DNA of 64,000 nucleotides from an uncultured Dokdonia sp. (GCF_947496725.1 NZ_CANMDS010000004.1:186001-250000), one strand, 5' to 3'; positions 31,721-41,100 are shown, numbered from the stretch's first letter. The notes: generated by a model from the sequence alone, not told the origin. Numbers and translations are program-made.

Positions 31721-32380
31721 TTAAGAGATTTGAGTCTTTAAATTTTTTATTGTGCTTACGGGGTCCTCGGCCTTAAAGACATAGCTACCAGCTACGAGCA
31801 CATCTGCTCCTTTCTCTATAAGTTGTGATGCATTTTTTGAAGTAACACCTCCATCAATTTCTATAAGAGTTGCAGCATCTTTTTTTGTAATAAGCCTTTT
31901 AAGAGCTGCTACTTTATCATAGGTGTTTTCTATAAACTTTTGCCCACCAAACCCAGGGTTTACACTCATTACACATACAAGATCGATATCTCTTATTACA
32001 TCTTCTAGTAATGCGATAGGTGTATGTGGGTTGAGGGCTACACCGGCTTTCATACCAGCATTTTTTATAGCTTGTAGTGTTCTATGTAAATGTGTGCAAG
32101 CCTCATAATGAACCGTAAGAATGTTTGCTCCCAGATCTGCAAAGGTTTGTATATATCTGTCTGGATCTACAATCATTAAGTGTACATCTATAGGTTTGCT
32201 TGCGTGCTTAGTGATATCTCTAAGTACTGGCATACCAAAAGATATGTTAGGTACAAAAACACCATCCATTATATCAATATGAAACCAGTCTGCATCACTC
32301 GTATTTATCATTTCTATATCACGTTGCAAGTTTGCAAAGTCTGCTGCTAGTACAGAAGGCGCTATAAGTTTTGAAGACAT
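31721..32380 (-). CDS. rpe: Ribulose-phosphate 3-epimerase
   Basis: 219 residues, a TIM barrel. Metal and catalytic residues lie in APSVLAADFANL, FHIDIMDGVFVPNIS, DVHLMI, VMSVNPGFGGQKF and EIDGGV. It interconverts ribulose-5-phosphate and xylulose-5-phosphate in the pentose phosphate pathway. Promoter-like TATCTTTA on the minus strand (32403 to 32396) lies 16 nt before the start, giving a very short leader. Confidence 0.96.
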   Translation of the reverse strand: MSSKLIAPSVLAADFANLQRDIEMINTSDADWFHIDIMDGVFVPNISFGMPVLRDITKHASKPIDVHLMIVDPDRYIQTFADLGANILTVHYEACTHLHRTLQAIKNAGMKAGVALNPHTPIALLEDVIRDIDLVCVMSVNPGFGGQKFIENTYDKVAALKRLITKKDAATLIEIDGGVTSKNASQLIEKGADVLVAGSYVFKAEDPVSTIKNLKTQIS

Positions 32381-32430
32381 AAAGTATTGTTTAGGGTAAA
32401 GATAAGATTATCTAAATATTGGAAATGAAA

Positions 32431-32455
32431 AATCCCCGGTAATCAGCCGGGGATT
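32431..32455 (-). terminator. Intrinsic terminator after rpoD
   Basis: AATCCCCGG pairs with CCGGGGATT around a 7-nt loop; minus strand continues TTTTCATTT. Confidence 0.85.
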
Positions 32456-32628
32456 CATTCATCAATCAAAAAACGAACAGTTATGATAAACTGTTGTTAC
32501 TTTTATTAGGTCGCCAGTGGCGTTAATTACTTACATTAAGTATGGTAAAGATACCAAAACTTTCTTTCTACAAAAAGTTAAACTAAAACTTTAAGAGATT
32601 ATGCACTTTATCGGTGCATATATCGCGT
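32456..32628 (-). other. rpoD 3' untranslated region with two small hairpins
   Basis: Besides the terminator, the 170-nt tail of the rpoD transcript has AACAGTT/AACTGTT (32476-32495) and CGCC/GGCG (32512-32522). It could stabilise the mRNA or release a 3'-UTR small RNA. No ORF is seen. Confidence 0.4.
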
Positions 32629-33492
32629 TTATCCAAGATAAGTCTTAAGAATTTTACTTCTTGAGGTATGCTTGAGTCTACGTATTGCCTTTTCCTTTAT
32701 TTGTCTAACTCGTTCACGAGTGAGGTCAAAGGTTTCACCTATTTCTTCTAGAGACATAGGTCTTTGATCTGCCAGGCCAAAATAAAGTCGCACTACATCT
32801 GCCTCACGAGGCGTAAGAGTTTCAAGTGCTCTTTCTATTTCTGTTTTAAGAGATTCGTGCAATAAAGCACGGTCAGGGTTAGGCGACTCTCCAGAGTTAA
32901 GTACGTCATAAAGGTTAGAATTCTCTCCTTCTATAAGAGGGGCATCCATACTTACGTGTCGGCCAGAATTTTTAAGAGACTCCTTAACATCCTTAATAGT
33001 CATATCAAGTTCTTTTGCAATCTCTTCTGGGCTAGGAGGTCGCTCATTTGCTTGTTCCAGAAAAGCAAAAGTCTTGTTGATCTTATTTATAGATCCTATT
33101 TTGTTAAGAGGCAATCTTACTATACGAGATTGCTCTGCTAGCGCCTGTAATATAGATTGTCTTATCCACCACACGGCATATGATATAAACTTAAACCCAC
33201 GCGTCTCATCAAAGCGTTGTGCTGCTTTTATGAGTCCTAGATTACCCTCATTAATAAGGTCTGGAAGCGTTAACCCTTGATTTTGGTATTGCTTAGATAC
33301 AGATACTACAAAACGCAGGTTTGCCTTTGTGAGCTGCTCAAGTGCACGGTGGTCACCCGCTTTTATACGTTGTGCGAGTTCTACCTCCTCTTCTGCAGTG
33401 ATAAGATCTACTTTACCTATCTCTTGAAGGTACTTATCTAGTGAAGCGGTCTCGCGGTTAGTAACCTGCTTGGTGATTTTAAGCTGTCTCAT
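32629..33492 (-). CDS. rpoD: Primary sigma factor RpoD/SigA
   Basis: 287 residues, without region 1.1 or the non-conserved insert, as usual in Bacteroidetes. Region 1.2 ([16 protein letters not shown]), region 2 ([51 protein letters not shown]), region 3 and region 4 ([28 protein letters not shown]) are all present. It directs RNA polymerase to the TAnnTTTG-type promoters seen throughout the window. A near-consensus CAACTTTG lies 45 nt upstream on the minus strand. Confidence 0.97.
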   Translation of the reverse strand: MRQLKITKQVTNRETASLDKYLQEIGKVDLITAEEEVELAQRIKAGDHRALEQLTKANLRFVVSVSKQYQNQGLTLPDLINEGNLGLIKAAQRFDETRGFKFISYAVWWIRQSILQALAEQSRIVRLPLNKIGSINKINKTFAFLEQANERPPSPEEIAKELDMTIKDVKESLKNSGRHVSMDAPLIEGENSNLYDVLNSGESPNPDRALLHESLKTEIERALETLTPREADVVRLYFGLADQRPMSLEEIGETFDLTRERVRQIKEKAIRRLKHTSRSKILKTYLG

Positions 33493-33715
33493 AGGGCTGA
33501 AATAAACTTGGGTTGACGTTTGTCTATTATACGAGGCAAAGTTGCAAAATGTTACAAAAATCTTAAAGTTTTTTTTAATTGATTTTTTAGTTATAGCTTA
33601 AGCAACTTTTTTAAAATCATTAACGTGTTGATTTTTAAGCTTTTGAGTTTTTGTAGTTTGTGATTTAAGCAGGTAGACTCTATGCTTTGGTTAATAAAGT
33701 ATGAAAATCTGATTA

Positions 33716-33731
33716 CGCTTTCGCGAAAGCG
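33716..33731. repeat. 16-bp palindrome, intergenic
   Basis: Exact copy extended to TTA...TAA, 80 bp before the tatA promoter box. Confidence 0.95.
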
Positions 33732-33795
33732 TAAAACACATCGTTAATGTGCTCAATAATATTATATAAAGTTTTTAAACCATATTGCTATTAAA

Positions 33796-33803
33796 TATCT
33801 TTG
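33796..33803 (+). promoter_or_regulatory. -7 box TATCTTTG for tatA
   Basis: Consensus box with only 6 nt between its last G and the ATG at 33810, so the transcript is predicted to be leaderless. Confidence 0.7.
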
Positions 33804-33809
33804 TAGTCT

Positions 33810-34091
33810 ATGATAAGTTTACCTCTATTTATTTCTGGTACCGAGATTGCCTTCATTATTTTTATAGTGATTATGGTTTTTGGTGCAGATAAAGTTCCAG
33901 AAATCGCACGTGGTTTAGGGAAAGGTATGCGTCAAATTAAAGACGCTACAAATGATATCAAATCTGAAATAACTAAAACTGCAGAGCGTAACGATATAGA
34001 TCTTGATGTGACTAAGGATATCAAGAAAGAAATAGATAAGGCAAAGGAAGATATAAACGACATCACTGGCCCTATTAAAAGATCGCTCTAG
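33810..34091 (+). CDS. tatA: Twin-arginine translocase subunit TatA/E
   Basis: 93 residues: one N-terminal membrane helix (IAFIIFIVIMVFGADKVPEIARGLGKGMR, with the FGADKVPE hinge), an amphipathic helix and a charged tail. TatA oligomerises to form the pore for folded proteins. The PAP2 phosphatase gene starts at the next base after its stop. tatC is not in the window. Confidence 0.92.
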   Translation: MISLPLFISGTEIAFIIFIVIMVFGADKVPEIARGLGKGMRQIKDATNDIKSEITKTAERNDIDLDVTKDIKKEIDKAKEDINDITGPIKRSL

Positions 34092-34649
34092 ATGTGGGAA
34101 CAACTCCAGCAATGGGATAGGTCACTATTTATATATCTTAATAGTCTGGGTATAGAAAAATATGACGCCTTCTGGATTTTTGTCACTAAGATTGAGCACT
34201 GGACACCGCTATACATTCTCTTTTTTATTCTCTTTTTTATAGTATACACACGCCGTAAGGCATTTATAGGTGTAGGTAGTACACTCGTAGTTTTTGCTGT
34301 AACTCTTGGTCTGACGGAAATTGTAAAAAATACAGTAGGTAGACTAAGGCCTAATAATAATACAGAGCTCGCAGAGCTTATACGAGTATTACAAACTCCG
34401 GGTAACTTTAGTTTTTTCTCTGGTCACGCAGCGGTCTCATTTGCAATGACCACATTTGTTGTACTAGCATTGCAGTCAAGATTTAAATGGGTGTACGTAT
34501 TTTATATCTGGCCACTACTTTTTATTATGAGTCGCATTCTTGTGGGGGTACATTATCCTGGTGACATATTAGTAGGGGCACTTGTGGGGACTACTATAGG
34601 TTTCTTTTTTTGGAAATATTTAGGTAAGCAGGTACTTCAAAAGGCTTAG
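34092..34649 (+). CDS. PAP2-family membrane phosphatase
   Basis: 185 residues with six membrane helices and the three PAP2 motifs: KNTVGRLRP (about residues 78-86), FSGH (about 115) and SRILVGVHYPGD (about 147-158). Such enzymes dephosphorylate undecaprenyl diphosphate or phosphatidate. The ATG follows the tatA stop directly, so the genes are cotranscribed. Substrate unknown. Confidence 0.92.
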   Translation: MWEQLQQWDRSLFIYLNSLGIEKYDAFWIFVTKIEHWTPLYILFFILFFIVYTRRKAFIGVGSTLVVFAVTLGLTEIVKNTVGRLRPNNNTELAELIRVLQTPGNFSFFSGHAAVSFAMTTFVVLALQSRFKWVYVFYIWPLLFIMSRILVGVHYPGDILVGALVGTTIGFFFWKYLGKQVLQKA

Positions 34650-34683
34650 ATTAAACATAAGCACAGCTTGTTGGTAAAAGCGT

Positions 34684-34716
34684 ATTCTTCAAAATTTTAT
34701 GTAAAATTTTACGAAT
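34684..34716 (+). terminator. AT-rich hairpin after the PAP2 gene
   Basis: AAAATTTTA/TAAAATTTT with flanking ATTC/GAAT. It has no GC-rich stem, so termination is uncertain. Confidence 0.3.
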
Positions 34717-34786
34717 TTAATATTATGCACGCATAATTATTAAAATTTTAATACATTGAGGCAGTTTTAACACAAACCCAATCAAT

Positions 34787-36331
34787 ATGAAGAAAACAAG
34801 CTCCCTAGTATTAGGAATGTGCCTTCTTGCGGCATTCTCTTGTACAAAAGATCAAGATGAAGCGTCAGACCTTATTACAGAAAATGTAGAAGTAAACCTT
34901 CAAGATTCAGACGCGTTTTTAACTATCGAAGAGATTAACGCCTTAATCAACCAGTCATTTTATGAAAAACAATCATTCTCTTGGAGTGAAGTCCCGGCCA
35001 ATGTACTTTGGAGTGCCACAGTGCACGGAGGTAAAGTTCTTACCATAGGTTATGGTGAAAAAAATGAAAGCTTTAGAACAGAAAAAAACGATCGTCTTGA
35101 TGCCACAAGGCTCGGTCTTATGGATTTGGTTCAAAGTAGTGAGCAAGTTGCCAAAAAAGACTTCAGAGTAAAAGAAGATGAGGTTCTTAATGTCGTAGAT
35201 CTTGAGGTCACAAAACTAGAAACTATAAGAGAGCTGCTAGCCTCAGATGGAGTGAGGTATTTAGAACCTAACGGTTATTCTTATTACGACATCACTACTC
35301 CACAGGGAGCAAAGCCGGCGCCTACCCAAACACGCAGTGCAGGTTGTGATACTAGTGGTAGTAGCCTTAATAGTGCAGATTATAGAAGTATATGGCCAGG
35401 AGCACTAGTACCTTGGACGTTTGATCGTCACAATATAGCTAGCGCTTGGGGGCGCTCTCGTGGTGCAGGTATCACAATAGGTATTATAGATACAGGTCTT
35501 TCACCTAACCAGCCATTGCTAGGTAACAGTTTTGGAGATGGAGCTTCTATAAACGGAAGAACGGTAGAAAAATATGGAACTTATATAGACTCTGCCTGGT
35601 GGTGGTCTAATAATCTAGATGGACCTAATGACCGTTGTGGTCACGGTACAAGTATGGCAGGAGTCGCTGCCGGACCTCGCAATAATGATGGCCTTCCTTC
35701 TGGAGTAGCTTATGATGCAAATCTTGTAATGTATAGAGGAACATCTGATGTTGTCCTTAATGATTATCACGAGCGCAAGGGGGTGTCTAACGCATTACGA
35801 GCACTTGCAGATAGGAATGATGTAGATATTATCTCAATGTCTATAGGGTACCCTTGGAGTATAGGTAATGTAAGAGATGCTGTGCGTTATGCATATAGTC
35901 GTGGTAAACTCATATTTGCGGCTGGTGGTACAAGCACCAGTGCTACAAACTGGTACCCAGTTATTTTTCCAGCAAGTATGTCTGAGGCTGTCGCAGTGAC
36001 AGGGGTGACAGACTGGTCCGGAGGTTATAGAGAGTGCGACGTTTGTCACGATGGTAGTGAGATACAGTTTACAATTGTGATGGAGCGCGATAGTAATGAT
36101 AATAGAACAACACCAGTGATAGGTTTCAATCAGGGGCAACGTGATTATGTAGGTGGCTCATCTGTAGCTACAGCAACTATGGCGGGAGTAGCCGCAATGG
36201 TTTGGTCAAAATACCCTAACTGGTCAAGACAGCAGGTTCTTAATAGACTACGCCAGTCATCAGACTTATATGGTAATACGAGTAGTAAGTACGGTTATGG
36301 TAATATAGATGCCTATCAAGCTGTGCAGTAA
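34787..36331 (+). CDS. Subtilisin-like S8 serine peptidase, lipoprotein
   Basis: 514 residues with a lipoprotein signal ending AAFSC. A propeptide-like region to about residue 185 precedes the S8 domain. The catalytic triad motifs are GIIDTGLS (Asp), DRCGHGTSMAG (His) and GGSSVATATMAG (Ser). Paired Cys residues (CDVCHDG) may form a disulfide or bind metal. There is no T9SS C-terminal domain. It is a surface or periplasmic protease, monocistronic, ending at a strong terminator. Confidence 0.93.
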   Translation: MKKTSSLVLGMCLLAAFSCTKDQDEASDLITENVEVNLQDSDAFLTIEEINALINQSFYEKQSFSWSEVPANVLWSATVHGGKVLTIGYGEKNESFRTEKNDRLDATRLGLMDLVQSSEQVAKKDFRVKEDEVLNVVDLEVTKLETIRELLASDGVRYLEPNGYSYYDITTPQGAKPAPTQTRSAGCDTSGSSLNSADYRSIWPGALVPWTFDRHNIASAWGRSRGAGITIGIIDTGLSPNQPLLGNSFGDGASINGRTVEKYGTYIDSAWWWSNNLDGPNDRCGHGTSMAGVAAGPRNNDGLPSGVAYDANLVMYRGTSDVVLNDYHERKGVSNALRALADRNDVDIISMSIGYPWSIGNVRDAVRYAYSRGKLIFAAGGTSTSATNWYPVIFPASMSEAVAVTGVTDWSGGYRECDVCHDGSEIQFTIVMERDSNDNRTTPVIGFNQGQRDYVGGSSVATATMAGVAAMVWSKYPNWSRQQVLNRLRQSSDLYGNTSSKYGYGNIDAYQAVQ

Positions 36332-36353
36332 ATAGTATGTTTTTTAAATTAGT

Positions 36354-36390
36354 AAGGTCTCATTGTAACCATCAATGAGACCTTTTTTTT
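36354..36390 (+). terminator. Intrinsic terminator after the peptidase
   Basis: AAGGTCTCATTG pairs with CAATGAGACCTT around 7 nt, followed by eight T. Confidence 0.9.
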
Positions 36391-36406
36391 ATGATGTCTA
36401 GAATTA

Positions 36407-36422
36407 CGCTTTCGCGAAAGCG
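36407..36422. repeat. 16-bp palindrome, intergenic
   Basis: Exact copy, extended to AATTA...TAATT, between convergent genes. Confidence 0.95.
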
Positions 36423-36442
36423 TAATTAAAACGAGTAATATA

Positions 36443-37084
36443 CTACTTCACACGACTCACCGTAAGCCCATCTCTTATAGGTAATAGAACGGTCTCTAGA
36501 CGTTTGTCTTCATTGAGTAGCTTGTTATACTCGAGTAACACTTTAGTGTCTATGTCTTTCTCATTAAGTGGCTCAACCACTTTGCCGCTCCAGAGCACAT
36601 TATCAGAAAGGATAATGCCACCCTTGCTCATCTTATCAATAATCACATTATAGTAATTAATGTAGTTACGTTTATCTGCATCTATAAAAACGAGGTCAAA
36701 AGTAGTGTCAATGGTTGGAATGATATCTAACGCTTGACCGAGGTGCTGTGTAATTTGTGATCCGTAAGGCGAAGCGTCAAAATGCTTGCGCTGGAAGTCT
36801 ACAAGTTCTTCCTTAATATCTATGGTATGTAGAGACCCTTCTTGTTGTAAACCTTCGGCGAGGCATAAGCCAGAGTAGCCGGTAAAAGTCCCTATCTCAA
36901 GAATGTTTTTTGGGTTTACTAGCTTGCTTATCATACTAAGCACTCTACCTTGATACGCACCAGAAAGCATACGTGGTTGTAGTATCTTTTGGTAGGTTTC
37001 CTTTGTAAGCGCTTTGAGATGAGCTGGTTCTTGCGCCGAGTGGGCAACCACATAATCATCAAGTTCCTCTGGTAAAAAATGCAT
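36443..37084 (-). CDS. Class I SAM-dependent O-methyltransferase
   Basis: 213 residues of the catechol-type/caffeoyl-CoA O-methyltransferase family. SAM-binding motif ILEIGTFTGYSGLCLAEGL lies near residues 57-75, a catalytic metal site in FIDADKRNYINYY, and ILSDNVLWSGKVV follows. It is the last gene of the kynurenine-pathway run, 66 bp after ACMSD. Its substrate is unknown; a hydroxyaromatic intermediate is conceivable but not shown. Confidence 0.88.
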   Translation of the reverse strand: MHFLPEELDDYVVAHSAQEPAHLKALTKETYQKILQPRMLSGAYQGRVLSMISKLVNPKNILEIGTFTGYSGLCLAEGLQQEGSLHTIDIKEELVDFQRKHFDASPYGSQITQHLGQALDIIPTIDTTFDLVFIDADKRNYINYYNVIIDKMSKGGIILSDNVLWSGKVVEPLNEKDIDTKVLLEYNKLLNEDKRLETVLLPIRDGLTVSRVK

Positions 37085-37150
37085 TATAAATAAGTTTGAA
37101 AGGGCAAAATTACCTATCGCTTTTGAGATAGGTCTAGGTAATACAAAAAT

Positions 37151-38242
37151 TTATTTTTCGCCTAATATTCTTTTCCTGAAAGCTTCTTTGCGCTTCTCAT
37201 CATCTCCATATAGCCAGCGCACAACATTATCATCCCATATCTGGTCATACTCGGTAGCATTAATAATCTCGCGTTCTAAAGCAAGATCTAATATCTTACC
37301 AGGATAACTACTCTGGTTGTCGCTTTCCATTTCACCCAGTGGGTATGGATCATCAAGTCCCATAACGACCTGTTTACTTCCTTGGTTTTCTATTACCATT
37401 TTAAGCGAATTTGTATCGTGTACTAGGGTGTCAAAAAAGATATTAGGATGCCCCACAGATTTACGTGGGTGTGTTTTTCCTTCAAAAAGATCTGGCCTTC
37501 CGTCAAAACCTTGTATACGTCTCCCTAGATTTATTTGTGCTAGTTGGCCACCGTGTGCAAAGCATACACGCATACCTGGATACTTATCTGCATAGCCATT
37601 AAGCGTAAGAAAGTGGTAGGCATCTGCACATTGTGCAAGCATCCAGATGAGGTGAAAACGCCAGTTTGTATTCTGCAGTTTTATAAACTTCTCACCATCA
37701 TAAGGGTGAATCTCTACTGCGAGATTATATTTGCTTGCAAGTTCAAAAATAGGTTCATTTTCTTCATCAAAAATACATCGCCACGTCCCGATGGTATCCA
37801 TATAGTGTGTAGGCAAGCATAGTAAATCCATACCTAGCACTTCTACACATCGCTCTATCTCCCATAATGCTCCACGCACAAACCCTGGGTGTACCACAAA
37901 ACCAGTTGTAAATTTATCTGGGTGATCTTGTTGTACTCGTGCATTAAAGTCGTTTTGAAACTTAAGTGCTTGCTTCATTTCCTCTAGACGTAGTCCGTTT
38001 CCATAAAGTTGCGAGAGGTTAAGTACCACCGCGTGGTCTACCTTGTTGCGTTCCATCCACTCCAGTTTTTCGTGCAAGAAAAAACTAGAATCTGTCACAG
38101 GTCTGCTCCAGTCTTTTTGGAGCATAAACTTTCGGTCTTTGTCTACCCAAAAAATCCCTTTGTCTTTCATAAACTGAGGAATTTCCTCAGGGTAGGGAAG
38201 TAGGTGAGAGTGACCGTTTATGCGAAGTTTTTTATGTGACAT
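37151..38242 (-). CDS. Amidohydrolase, probable 2-amino-3-carboxymuconate-6-semialdehyde decarboxylase
   Basis: 363 residues, amidohydrolase-2 fold. The metal-binding HxH pair is H11/H13 (NGHSHLLP); later ligands appear in VEIHPYDG, CFAHGGQ and MGLDDPYPLGE. The sequence and its place with kmo, kynU, a semialdehyde dehydrogenase and a RidA-type deaminase identify it as ACMSD, removing CO2 from ACMS to give 2-aminomuconate semialdehyde. It starts 80 bp after the DUF1648 gene. Confidence 0.88.
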   Translation of the reverse strand: MSHKKLRINGHSHLLPYPEEIPQFMKDKGIFWVDKDRKFMLQKDWSRPVTDSSFFLHEKLEWMERNKVDHAVVLNLSQLYGNGLRLEEMKQALKFQNDFNARVQQDHPDKFTTGFVVHPGFVRGALWEIERCVEVLGMDLLCLPTHYMDTIGTWRCIFDEENEPIFELASKYNLAVEIHPYDGEKFIKLQNTNWRFHLIWMLAQCADAYHFLTLNGYADKYPGMRVCFAHGGQLAQINLGRRIQGFDGRPDLFEGKTHPRKSVGHPNIFFDTLVHDTNSLKMVIENQGSKQVVMGLDDPYPLGEMESDNQSSYPGKILDLALEREIINATEYDQIWDDNVVRWLYGDDEKRKEAFRKRILGEK

Positions 38243-38250
38243 ATTGAGTA

Positions 38251-38266
38251 TGCTTTCGCGAAAGCG
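38251..38266. repeat. Near-exact palindrome copy, intergenic
   Basis: TGCTTTCGCGAAAGCG, one base from the consensus, just upstream of the ACMSD gene within the operon. Confidence 0.85.
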
Positions 38267-38321
38267 TACTACGCAATCGCTGTTGTGTTTTTAAAAATAC
38301 AATTATTATACGAGTACCGCC

Positions 38322-38783
38322 TTACTCTTTTACCTTCTTGAGTTGTATATAATATAAGACGAGTAGTATAATAAAACCGCCAAAGGTTGCAACCAAAAAA
38401 TAACTGCTTAATCCCGTCTGTTTACCCACGGCAACTGCCATAGATTGATATACCAGCCACCCAAAAAGTAGGGTGCAATACAGCGCCATTTGTGACATAA
38501 AGGTTTTTGTAACCGTAACCTGTGCCTCATTTTTAACCCCTTGTTTATGCTTGTTAATCTTTATAGACTTGCCTGTCATAAACTGGAATAGTAAGATAAG
38601 TAAGACGCTAAGTGCGGGTAAGATAAAAAGTTCATTTTTTGAACCATATCTATCTACCACCCCAGTCGCATCAAAGTGCATCGGCACCTCGTCTGGAATG
38701 TCACCATAATGTATCAGAATCATCGCAAAGGTAACTCCCGCTACGAGCCAACTTAGTATCCAAAAAATCTTTTTAATATCCAT
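38322..38783 (-). CDS. DUF1648 membrane protein
   Basis: 153 residues with four membrane helices and the DUF1648 motif IPDEVPMHFDATGVVDRYGSK (about 29-49). It starts at the base after the SDR stop, so it is translated with that operon. Function unknown; no enzymatic residues are evident. Confidence 0.82.
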   Translation of the reverse strand: MDIKKIFWILSWLVAGVTFAMILIHYGDIPDEVPMHFDATGVVDRYGSKNELFILPALSVLLILLFQFMTGKSIKINKHKQGVKNEAQVTVTKTFMSQMALYCTLLFGWLVYQSMAVAVGKQTGLSSYFLVATFGGFIILLVLYYIQLKKVKE

Positions 38784-39563
38784 CTACAAGCTTTTTGTGC
38801 GTCCCCCATCTACAGGAACATTGATTCCATTAATAAATGAAGCGGCTTCACTAGCTAGAAAAACGATTGCATTTGCAACCTCTTCTGGCTTTGCAAAACG
38901 TTTTGCTGGTGAAGCGTTTGCCATAGTTTGTGATACCTCTTCTATAGATTTCCCTGTCTTTTTTGCCTTGTTTTCTATAATCTCAGAGAGTCTTCCAGTA
39001 GCGGTTGCGCCAGGAAGCACGTTGTTTACGGTAATGCCGTATTGTCCTAATTCATTTGCCATTGTTTTACTCCAGTTTGCCACGGCACCACGTATCGTAT
39101 TACTCACGCCTAGACCATCTAGCGGTTGCTTTACAGAGGTAGAAATCACGTTAATGATACGCCCATATCCTTCGGCTTTCATTCCTGGAAGTACGGTTTG
39201 TGTTAAGAGATGATTGGTTTGTAGGTGTTGTGTAAACGCTTTCGCGAAAGCGGTAACATCTGCATCCACTATTGGTCCGCCTGGAGGGCCACCCGTGTTA
39301 TTGATTAATATGTGATACACATTGCCCGTTGCCGAAACAGCAGCTGCCACCTCCTGCGGATTTGTAAAATCTGCCACCACATAGCTGTGTTTTTGTGAAC
39401 CGTTATTAGGTAACTGCGTGATTACGGTTTTGAGCTTTTCTTCTGTACGAGCGGCAAGGGTTACGTTTGCACCTTCTTCTGCTAGACCCATTGCGGTTGC
39501 TAGTCCGATCCCTGCTGTAGAGCCACAGACGAGTGCATTTTTATTAGTTAGGTTTAGTTTCAT
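38784..39563 (-). CDS. Short-chain dehydrogenase/reductase in the kynurenine operon
   Basis: 259 residues. NAD(P)-binding motif CGSTAGIGLATAMG (about 13-26), NNTGG near 88. The usual YxxxK active site is replaced: the expected region reads GVSNTIRGAVANWSKTMANEL, with no tyrosine in place, so normal SDR catalysis is doubtful or uses another arrangement. A palindrome copy in the gene encodes AFAKAF. It lies between the semialdehyde dehydrogenase and DUF1648; its role in the pathway is not established. Confidence 0.82.
   Translation of the reverse strand: MKLNLTNKNALVCGSTAGIGLATAMGLAEEGANVTLAARTEEKLKTVITQLPNNGSQKHSYVVADFTNPQEVAAAVSATGNVYHILINNTGGPPGGPIVDADVTAFAKAFTQHLQTNHLLTQTVLPGMKAEGYGRIINVISTSVKQPLDGLGVSNTIRGAVANWSKTMANELGQYGITVNNVLPGATATGRLSEIIENKAKKTGKSIEEVSQTMANASPAKRFAKPEEVANAIVFLASEAASFINGINVPVDGGRTKSL
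39237..39252. repeat. 16-bp palindrome, inside a CDS (reads AFAKA)
   Basis: Exact copy inside the SDR gene; minus-strand codons gct ttc gcg aaa gcg. Confidence 0.95.
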
Positions 39564-39570
39564 AGTATGT

Positions 39571-39594
39571 GATTGCGAGCGTAGCGAACTAATC
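39571..39594. repeat. Short imperfect inverted repeat
   Basis: GATTGCGAGCG...GAACTAATC between the SDR and aldehyde dehydrogenase genes. It resembles small dispersed intergenic repeats of flavobacteria and differs from the repeats beside the GIY-YIG gene. Confidence 0.35.
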
Positions 39595-39621
39595 TGTCCG
39601 AGTGAGCTCTGATTTTATTTT

Positions 39622-41064
39622 CTAATTATATTTTATACAAACATTCTTTGCTTCAGTAAAAAATCGAAGCGCTTCAAAACCGCCTTCACGACCCACGCCG
39701 CTAGCTTTCACTCCGCCAAAGGGTGTGCGCAAATCTCGATTCATCCACGTATTCACCCAGACAATACCAGCTTCAAGTGCATTGCTTAAACGCATTGTTC
39801 TGTCAAGTTGCTGAGTCCAAACCGTTGCAGAGAGTCCGTATTTTGTTCCGTTTGCTAGTGCAAGGGCTTCTTCTTCGGTGTCAAAGGGCATTATAGTCAC
39901 TACAGGTCCAAAAATCTCTTCTTGATTCAGTTTGCAGTCATTACTGTCCACCTCAATAACCGTAGGTTCTAAGTAATAGCCATTCTCATATCCTGCAACG
40001 GTTACTCGTTTACCACCACAAAGGACAGTGCCTCCGTATGCCTGCGCATTATTAATATAGTCTTCTACTTTCTCAAGGTGTGATTTTGAAACGAGCGCTC
40101 CAAGGTTTGTTTTCTCTTGTGATGGATGGCCCACGACTAACTCCTTAACTTTTGAAATGAAATCACTTTTAAATCGGTCATAAATAGATCGCTCTACAAA
40201 AATGCGACTCCCACAGAGACAGATTTGCCCTTGATTTGCAAAGGAGCTTCTTACGGTTGTGGTAACCATATCCTCATAATTACAATCGGCAAAAATGAGG
40301 TTTGGGTTTTTACCACCTAGTTCCAGAGAGAGTTTTTTAAACATAGGTGCACACGTCTTTGCGAGATGCGCTCCCGTTTTTGTACCTCCCGTAAAGCTTA
40401 TCGCCTTGATATCTTTATGTTCTAAAATAGCTTGTCCCGTTGTGTGTCCCAGTCCGTGTACAATATTGAGAACACCAGGAGGAAGTCCGGCCTCCGTACA
40501 AATCTCACCTAGCAGGTAAGCCGTCATAGGAGTGACTTCACTAGGTTTTGCAATCACACAATTGCCAGCGGCTATTGCCGGAGCGATTTTCCAGGTAAAG
40601 AGATACAGTGGTAAATTCCACGGACTTATGCACCCTACAACGCCTATGGGTTTACGCAGGGTAAAATTCATTGCGTTCATTCCCACACTCTCGTGACTCT
40701 CTGCCGAAAACTGGGTGATTGCATTTGCAAAAAACCGAAAGTTACTCGCCGCCCTCGGGATATCTACAACCATTGCTAGTGAAACCGGTTTTCCATTATC
40801 GCGACTTTCGGCTTGAGCAAGTTCTTCAAGTCTAGCTTCAATGCCACTTGCAATGTTCATCAAGATACGACTGCGCTCGTCAAGTGTGGTGCTAGACCAC
40901 TGTGGAAATGCCGCTTTCGCGAAAGCGGTAGCCTCCTCAATATCTTGCGCACTACTATTAGGAATCTGCCCATATACCTCACCAGAAGCTGGCTCATAAT
41001 TATCTAACCAATCATTTGATGCTGGATTTCTATAGTCGCCGTTTATGTAGTTTTTGATGTTCAT
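39622..41064 (-). CDS. Aldehyde dehydrogenase, probable 2-aminomuconate-6-semialdehyde dehydrogenase
   Basis: 480 residues, ALDH superfamily. Cofactor site SFTGGTKTG, catalytic Glu in LELGGKNPN and catalytic Cys in GQICLCGSR are present, plus the late motif EIFGPVVTI. Context with ACMSD and the RidA-type deaminase indicates oxidation of 2-aminomuconate semialdehyde to 2-aminomuconate with NAD. A palindrome copy near the N-terminus reads AFAKAAF. The upstream gap contains the GIY-YIG gene and its repeats. Confidence 0.87.
   Translation of the reverse strand: MNIKNYINGDYRNPASNDWLDNYEPASGEVYGQIPNSSAQDIEEATAFAKAAFPQWSSTTLDERSRILMNIASGIEARLEELAQAESRDNGKPVSLAMVVDIPRAASNFRFFANAITQFSAESHESVGMNAMNFTLRKPIGVVGCISPWNLPLYLFTWKIAPAIAAGNCVIAKPSEVTPMTAYLLGEICTEAGLPPGVLNIVHGLGHTTGQAILEHKDIKAISFTGGTKTGAHLAKTCAPMFKKLSLELGGKNPNLIFADCNYEDMVTTTVRSSFANQGQICLCGSRIFVERSIYDRFKSDFISKVKELVVGHPSQEKTNLGALVSKSHLEKVEDYINNAQAYGGTVLCGGKRVTVAGYENGYYLEPTVIEVDSNDCKLNQEEIFGPVVTIMPFDTEEEALALANGTKYGLSATVWTQQLDRTMRLSNALEAGIVWVNTWMNRDLRTPFGGVKASGVGREGGFEALRFFTEAKNVCIKYN
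40912..40927. repeat. 16-bp palindrome, inside a CDS (reads AFAKA)
   Basis: Exact copy in the first 50 codons of the aldehyde dehydrogenase gene. Confidence 0.95.
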
Positions 41065-41100
41065 TGTCTTCTATTTCAGTTTATCTCCACATTTTTCTAC

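Larger units (their letters stand above)
33493..33809. other. Divergent intergenic region rpoD/tatA
   Basis: 317 bp holding the rpoD leader and promoter (CAACTTTG at 33544 to 33537), an AT-rich middle, the palindrome copy at 33716-33731 and the tatA promoter. I see no gene. Confidence 0.6.

Noticed and set aside
38797-39213. 138-codon plus-strand ORF opposite the SDR gene
   Set aside because: Shadow reading of a conserved dehydrogenase with no promoter or family similarity.
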